Positions 9,157-14,144 of a stretch of 14,144 bases of DNA are shown piece by piece. The stretch is from an uncultured Bacteroides sp. (GTDB lineage Bacteria; Bacteroidota; Bacteroidia; Bacteroidales; Bacteroidaceae), in NCBI GenBank assembly GCA_900766195.1, contig CAAFUN010000096.1, forward strand, positions 1 through 14,144. Direction: 5' to 3'. The number at the start of each line of letters is the position of its first letter. Position 1 is the stretch's first letter. The translations under genes were made by a program, and so were the position numbers. Below the pieces are notes generated by a model. It saw nothing but the letters and a program-made list of their open reading frames with translations, was not told the DNA's origin and ran no database searches.

Positions 9157-11232
9157 ATGACTCTATTAGATATTGCTCGCAAAAAAGGAGTGACCATTCA
9201 AAAAGTTAGTGAGGAAATAAAACAACTCACAGGTGTAGATATTGGATGGGATCCAACTCAAATTATTAGTAATGAAATCGTTCAAAGGTTACTTCCTACA
9301 AATATCAAGCGAGAAAACAAACCTCACAGAACAATCGAAAATACGGAAATTAGAAACAATAAAGAAGGTGATAAACATAATGCCATAAGTCAGGAAACAA
9401 ATCAAAAGTCTACATATATTATAAATTCTGATGATTCTGATTTAGTAGCTATTGTAAAAGAAACAATTGCTAAAGGGCTCGTTGTTACTGAAATGAACAC
9501 ACATGACCGTATTATCTTAGATTGTAGCAACAATAAAGGATTCAAAGTAAAGAAAGGATTTATTGTTGGTTTGGAATTAATAGAAGTCTATGAAGATGAA
9601 GTTGACAGCTACAATATAAAGTACGCATTTTCGACGGTAAATGAGTGGCAGCAGTATAAAATAAAACAAGCATCAGAATCTCATAGTACTCTAAGAGGGC
9701 ATATTACAACCCGCAAAGGATATAGGGGTTACCTAATTAATGTATTTGGCATTCTTGCAACTTTGAATGATGAAAATCAAAGGATGAAGGAACACTTAAA
9801 AAACCGTACTTGGTTGAATGTACGTATTACCAAAGCTTATTATAATGATAATACTTGGCAAGTCGAAGTTGAAGATGTAAAATCGTCAAAGGATAAATTT
9901 CAAAATAAAAAGGACAAAACCGAGTCTTCATTGCAAAGTGAATATGATCAGTTGGTAATAGATAGTGTAGTAGATGTTGTTATTGAACAAATTAACGAAA
10001 AATCAATTTTTGTAAAATACAAAAATTTAAGAGGTCTTATCTTTGGAAGTGACATGTTTTGGGCATATGTTAAATTTAATAATCATGTCTCTGAAGGTGA
10101 TACGATTCAGGTAAAGGTGGTTGAAAAGAATGTTGACGATAATGGTCGATTCAATGTTCGATTTAGTCATAAGGAATGTTTGTCTAATCCTTGGGAAGAG
10201 ATCATATTTGAAGAATTCCAAATGGTAGAAGGTCCTGTAATAAGAGTGGATGATAGAGGTGCTCTTATAAAAATTGGAGAAGGTATTGAAGGATTTCTTC
10301 ATATTAAAGATATGAGCAAGATGGAATATGAAGCGTTAAAACAATGGGAACCCTCCTGTGGAAATGTAAATGTATTTATCAAAGCTGTAAACACTGCACA
10401 AAAATCAATAAGTCTAACAACTTCTGAAGATTCTTATGAAATAGAAAATAAATGGATTTCCATAATTCAAAACTATGAAGTCAACAAAGTATATCGTGCA
10501 AAAGTAATTATGCATGACGAAACTTTTCTATGGGTTCAATTAGAGGAAGGCATAGAGGCTTCTATCCATAAAAATGAGTTGAGTTGGTCGAGAACCCAAG
10601 GAAACAATTTGGATTCGTATCAAATGAACGATGATGTTACCATTCTTATTAAAAATATTGATTCAAACAAAAGGGTGATAAAAGCTTCTATAAGAGCACT
10701 ACTTCCAAATCCCTGGGAGACAGCTAGTATATCTTTAAAGACGGGTGATATATGCAATGTAGAAGTTATAGAGAAGAAAGACAATTTTTTAATCGTAGAA
10801 ACATTAGATAGCTTCCATCTAATTGGTAGTATTAAAATGTCTGAAATATCTTGGTCACCCTTGAAGCCTGAAGATGAACCACAAGTTAGGTGGAAAATGC
10901 CTGCTAAAATAATGATTTTTCACCCTGACAGACAAATATTAAAACTGAGTGTAAGAAATATTGAAGAAGATCCGTGGAATAGTCTGTATCCCGGTGCTGA
11001 AGTATATGGGAAAATTCAATCGAATACAAATTCTGCATTAATTACAGTAAAACTGGACAACGAACTATTAGCAAAAACTCCAGAAACTGAACTTATTTCG
11101 TACATTGGGAAAAGACTTCCTTTTAAGATAATAAGCAGCAATAGAGCAAGTCAAGAAATAATTGTGAGTCATAATTGCTTTGTGTTTGATAAAAGAACAG
11201 AAGAGATTATTAAATCATTCTTTAATAACTAA
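9157..11232 (+). CDS. IF2-N-like plus tandem S1-domain RNA-binding protein (ribosomal protein S1-like)
   Basis: The 691-residue protein begins with a small helical module (about 1-48, LLDIARKKGVTIQKVSEEIK...) resembling the IF2-N domain of translation factors. This supports the ATG at 9157 as the true start. A polar, charged linker (about 49-88) follows. The rest is a chain of S1-type OB folds. Strand signatures include IEGFLHIKDMS, IEASIHKNELSW and LIGSIKMSEISW. The domains end in an NPW-type tail: N344-P-W-E, N431-K-W, N518-P-W-E and D605-P-W-N. The four tryptophans (346, 433, 520, 607) are exactly 87 residues apart, the same repeat length as in RpsA. Starts near 178, 265, 352, 439, 526 and 613 would fit about six repeats; the first and last are weak. 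No catalytic domain is seen. It probably binds single-stranded RNA, or possibly the ribosome or phage transcripts. It lies 10 bases upstream of an SF1 helicase, its likely partner. It is not a housekeeping rpsA, given its N-terminus and context. Confidence 0.85.
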   Translation: MTLLDIARKKGVTIQKVSEEIKQLTGVDIGWDPTQIISNEIVQRLLPTNIKRENKPHRTIENTEIRNNKEGDKHNAISQETNQKSTYIINSDDSDLVAIVKETIAKGLVVTEMNTHDRIILDCSNNKGFKVKKGFIVGLELIEVYEDEVDSYNIKYAFSTVNEWQQYKIKQASESHSTLRGHITTRKGYRGYLINVFGILATLNDENQRMKEHLKNRTWLNVRITKAYYNDNTWQVEVEDVKSSKDKFQNKKDKTESSLQSEYDQLVIDSVVDVVIEQINEKSIFVKYKNLRGLIFGSDMFWAYVKFNNHVSEGDTIQVKVVEKNVDDNGRFNVRFSHKECLSNPWEEIIFEEFQMVEGPVIRVDDRGALIKIGEGIEGFLHIKDMSKMEYEALKQWEPSCGNVNVFIKAVNTAQKSISLTTSEDSYEIENKWISIIQNYEVNKVYRAKVIMHDETFLWVQLEEGIEASIHKNELSWSRTQGNNLDSYQMNDDVTILIKNIDSNKRVIKASIRALLPNPWETASISLKTGDICNVEVIEKKDNFLIVETLDSFHLIGSIKMSEISWSPLKPEDEPQVRWKMPAKIMIFHPDRQILKLSVRNIEEDPWNSLYPGAEVYGKIQSNTNSALITVKLDNELLAKTPETELISYIGKRLPFKIISSNRASQEIIVSHNCFVFDKRTEEIIKSFFNN

Positions 11233-11242
11233 AGATTATCAT

Positions 11243-14144
11243 ATGAACTACATAATAAGCGAGGTATCTAGAAATTTTATTATTATAGATGGTAAGACTG
11301 AATTTAGAAAAGGTCTACTATTTCCACATAATATTGTCTATGATGGAATGGAAATGAGCCTGCCTTTTTCACTTCAGATAATGAAAAAATTACAGGTTGA
11401 TAATAGCCTTTTGGATGGTATAAAAATCATCTCCCGCTTTGGCGATAATAAGGATAATGCCATCTTACTTTACGATTGCAAAGAAATATTACATGCACCT
11501 AATTATGAGACAACATTAAGTGAAAACTGTGTTTATAAAGGAAAGGTAATCGCCAAAACAAGCACTTTTGCCATTATTGCGGTTAATGGTTGTTATGGAT
11601 ATGTAGATGAACCGAATGATAAAGAATTTGGAGATATCATGAGCGTTGTTATAACACGTAAAAATAAAAACAGGTTCGGTTTTAGTCGTTTTTGTATAGC
11701 TAACAGTTTTGACGATTCTTCTACAGACTCAACCATATCTGAAGAAATAGATGAATTCCTTAGTAAAGAAGAGTTGGCTAGTATTGATGATGAAAGTAAG
11801 AATGCTATAGAGTGGGTTTTAGAAAACATTGGCGGTATAACGCGCAAAAATATAAATGTAGTAAGAGAAGTTTTACATCTTACTTACAACCCTGATATTC
11901 AAGTCGAATTGGCTCAGTTTTTGGCAGAGAGCCCACAATATTTTTCAGAGAATAACTTTTGGTTAGGAGGTTACAGAGACGAAGCTACCAATGATGCAAA
12001 ACTAATTATATATGACTGTAATGATGTGGTTTTAGAAATACAGGTGAATGATAGCGGTATGTGGGTTCAGGAATTTTCTCACAATAAGTTAAAGAGCAAT
12101 GCCCAGTATTTGCTAAATAATAACCTGAATGCATTGGTAATTTCCGGAAACAGCATTGTTCTACATGAAAGGAGTTTTCTGTGTGAAGAAAATGTAGAGA
12201 TTGGGACAAAAATTTTGAATCAACTTTTTGTAGCTAAGGAAATAATCCCAAAACTTAAAGCTACAATACGAACGCTAAAAGAAAAAGCTGGTGTAGAGTA
12301 TCTAATATTGAAAGAATATTTGACTTATCAGGAAGTTCGCGAGAAAGAAAATAACAAAAAAAATGCTGTTCAGGTAGCTGGAAATGAGGCATGTATTGTA
12401 TCTTCACTGGATAGTGGAAAAACTGCACTTTTTTTAAATAATACATCTAATGTAGCTTCTCTTTTTTCAGAACAAGACGAAGATGTTTGCCACATAGAAA
12501 TAATACAAAAATCTTCGATAATCCATGCAGAGCTAAAAATTAATATTGAAAAAGCTGGTTATAACATAGAGTTCTATCATGAGCATCTTGATATCGATGG
12601 ATTAAGAAAGGATGGTTTTGAGATAAGACGTCGTGCAGGAGTTAAACATTTGGTTCTTCAAAAAAATGCTATAGATAATTTTGTCTATGGAGAAGGTAGT
12701 CTCGATATATTTGATAAACTGAATCGGAATGAACTTGTTTCTCCTATTTCTGAAGAAAACATAGACTTTTTTGATGCAAAATTTGTTGATGTTGAAGAAG
12801 GCAATAACCAACCAATAGCAATTAGAAAGGCTATAAATAATAATGATATATTTCTTATCCAAGGTCCTCCAGGTACAGGAAAAACTTCTGTTATTGTTGA
12901 AATTATCAAGCAATTGGTTATAAATCGTGGAGAAAAAGTTTTAGTATGTAGTCAAGCACATTCTGCTGTAAAAAACATCTATGATAGGTTAATCAATTCT
13001 GATGAACGTATAAAGATTGGAAATATCGACGATGAAGAAACAATGATTCCGGATGATTTACAAGAACATTCAGAATTTCTAAAGAATAATGAGTTATTGC
13101 TTAAGGATTTAGATTCAAGTAAATCATTAGAAGATATAAAGAAGCGTTTAGAAAAAGATTTTCGATATGAATCAAGTACGAAAGAACGTTTTAAAAAACG
13201 ACATGACTACATGTGCGAATATTATCTGTATAATAAGCCCGATAATATTGTTGAATGGATTGAAATTTTATCCGAACTACGAAATGGTCTAATCGAATTA
13301 GGAGACGGAGCAAAAGCATTTAATAATGCAAGACATTACCAAGGATTAAATGTAGTCATGGGTACATGTATTGGTATTGGTATGAATTTCAATTTACAAA
13401 GGAGCGGGATTATGTTTGATACTGTTATCATTGACGAAGCAGGAAAAGCAAACCTCTCAGAAACAACTGTGCCTATGAAATTGGGGCGAAAGTATATTCT
13501 TGTGGGTGATAATAAACAGCTACCTCCATTTATGGACACAGAGGATATTTCTGAGTTTATCAATGAAAGTGGAAATACATCATTCAATAAAGAAGAAGTA
13601 GAAAGTGCAATCAGTTCTTCTTTATTTGAAGATTTCTTGGAAGATGATAATTTTCCAAAAGATAGTTCTGTCCTCTTAAATTATCAATACAGAATGAATC
13701 CAGAAATTGGAAACTATATATCCGAATTGTTCTATAAAGAAGCATTAATGAATGGTAGAGGTACTGAAAATCAAATATGTAATCTTTCATCATTTCCCTC
13801 TGCCGTAACTTTCATAGATACATCTTCATCAAGCAATGAAAAGGCATATGAAAAGGGTGGTTTAAAGGAAGGATGGTATAATCCTGAAGAAATCCAGATC
13901 TTCAAGGAAAGACTTCTACCACGTATAGAAGAACTGCTTGCAGAAAATTCATCTTTAAGTGTAGGAATTATTACCCCCTATCGCAAACAAAGGTCACTTC
14001 TTATGAAAGAAGTTAAGGATACTGCTTTGGATAATTCGGTTTACACGATTGATTCTATTCAAGGAAGCGAATTTGATATTGTTATACATTGCTGTCCGGA
14101 GAAATTTTACCACAGCTTAAGCTGCGTAGGCCCATCACCCTCCG
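11243..14144 (+). CDS. UPF1/DNA2-type SF1 helicase with large uncharacterised N-terminal region, 3'-truncated
   Basis: The frame opens at ATG 11243, 10 bases after the S1-gene stop. It is the only ATG near that junction, and the frame stays open to the right edge (967 codons, no stop). SF1B helicase motifs are in order: NNQPIAI Q-motif just before Walker A GPPGTGKT at 541-548; CSQAHSAVKNI (Ia) at 569-579; DEAG (II) at 731-734; GDNKQLPP (III) at 755-762; YQYRMNP (IV) at 814-820; TPYRKQR near 911-917; and TIDSIQGSEFD (V) at 935-945. Motif VI is not reached. This set marks the UPF1/DNA2/HELZ-like group, 5'-3' helicases on DNA or RNA. Residues 1 to ~500 contain no domain I recognise: mixed alpha/beta, no zinc cluster, no clear nuclease motif. 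Pairing with the S1 protein favours an RNA or RNA:DNA substrate, by inference. The final ~15 codons do not resemble the family (see the tail feature). Confidence 0.87.
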   Translation, partial: MNYIISEVSRNFIIIDGKTEFRKGLLFPHNIVYDGMEMSLPFSLQIMKKLQVDNSLLDGIKIISRFGDNKDNAILLYDCKEILHAPNYETTLSENCVYKGKVIAKTSTFAIIAVNGCYGYVDEPNDKEFGDIMSVVITRKNKNRFGFSRFCIANSFDDSSTDSTISEEIDEFLSKEELASIDDESKNAIEWVLENIGGITRKNINVVREVLHLTYNPDIQVELAQFLAESPQYFSENNFWLGGYRDEATNDAKLIIYDCNDVVLEIQVNDSGMWVQEFSHNKLKSNAQYLLNNNLNALVISGNSIVLHERSFLCEENVEIGTKILNQLFVAKEIIPKLKATIRTLKEKAGVEYLILKEYLTYQEVREKENNKKNAVQVAGNEACIVSSLDSGKTALFLNNTSNVASLFSEQDEDVCHIEIIQKSSIIHAELKINIEKAGYNIEFYHEHLDIDGLRKDGFEIRRRAGVKHLVLQKNAIDNFVYGEGSLDIFDKLNRNELVSPISEENIDFFDAKFVDVEEGNNQPIAIRKAINNNDIFLIQGPPGTGKTSVIVEIIKQLVINRGEKVLVCSQAHSAVKNIYDRLINSDERIKIGNIDDEETMIPDDLQEHSEFLKNNELLLKDLDSSKSLEDIKKRLEKDFRYESSTKERFKKRHDYMCEYYLYNKPDNIVEWIEILSELRNGLIELGDGAKAFNNARHYQGLNVVMGTCIGIGMNFNLQRSGIMFDTVIIDEAGKANLSETTVPMKLGRKYILVGDNKQLPPFMDTEDISEFINESGNTSFNKEEVESAISSSLFEDFLEDDNFPKDSSVLLNYQYRMNPEIGNYISELFYKEALMNGRGTENQICNLSSFPSAVTFIDTSSSSNEKAYEKGGLKEGWYNPEEIQIFKERLLPRIEELLAENSSLSVGIITPYRKQRSLLMKEVKDTALDNSVYTIDSIQGSEFDIVIHCCPEKFYHSLSCVGPSPS
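14109..14144. other. GC-rich atypical tail at the window end, with 12-bp palindrome
   Basis: Twenty-two of the last 36 bases are G or C, against an AT-rich background everywhere else. The segment includes a perfect 12-bp palindrome, CAGCTTAAGCTG (14113-14124). The helicase frame stays open across it, but the residues do not match what normally follows motif V in this family. It could be a contig-end assembly error, a junction with foreign DNA, or real divergence. The window alone cannot decide. Confidence 0.4.

Noticed and set aside
9157..11232. Housekeeping 30S ribosomal protein S1 (rpsA)
   Set aside because: The repeats share RpsA's 87-residue period, but the IF2-N-like N-terminus, the degenerated repeat tail (NKW) and the placement between an HNH nuclease and an SF1 helicase do not fit the housekeeping gene.
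12602..12913. 103-codon open frame on the - strand
   Set aside because: It is antisense to the Walker A region of the SF1 helicase, whose motifs are unambiguous.
14113..14124. The 12-bp palindrome as a mobile-element end or attachment site
   Set aside because: A single short palindrome with no second copy, target duplication or adjacent transposase or integrase gene in view is not enough to call an element boundary.

Overview
The window is AT-rich and almost wholly coding. It holds five genes, all on the + strand, packed into one apparent operon. Both end genes are cut by the window edges: the first has no start inside the window and the last has no stop. The A-rich, Shine-Dalgarno-poor leaders and the general base and codon usage suggest a Bacteroidota host (Bacteroides/Prevotella-like). 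This is an inference from style; no housekeeping gene or rRNA is present to confirm it.

Layout: (1) bases 1-2319, a 5'-truncated gene of at least 772 codons with no domain I recognise; (2) 2316-8444, a giant 2042-residue SF2 DEAH helicase with several zinc-binding cysteine clusters and a DUF1998/MZB-type module; (3) 8444-9124, a 226-residue HNH endonuclease; (4) 9157-11232, a 691-residue protein with an IF2-N-like N-terminus followed by tandem S1 domains on an exact 87-residue period; (5) 11243 to the right edge, a UPF1/DNA2-type SF1 helicase with about 500 residues of unrecognised sequence in front of it, cut before motif VI. Junctions are a 4-base overlap (ATGA), a 1-base overlap (TAATG), a 32-base gap and a 10-base gap. 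There are no RNA genes, insertion sequences, CRISPR arrays or internal terminators that I can see.

Interpretation: a helicase of about 2000 residues with DUF1998, translationally coupled to a large uncharacterised upstream partner, is the hallmark arrangement of Druantia anti-phage systems, most like the two-gene type III (DruH-DruE). What is not explained by that template is the downstream trio: HNH nuclease, ribosomal-protein-S1-like repeat protein and SF1 helicase, in tight co-directional arrangement. The best reading is a Druantia-like defence module that is either extended by these three genes or sits directly against a second, RNA- or ribosome-oriented module (S1 protein plus SF1 helicase). 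No function for the combined set is proven by sequence alone.

The last ~36 bases of the window are much more GC-rich than the rest and do not continue the helicase motif pattern. They may be a contig-end artefact or a junction.
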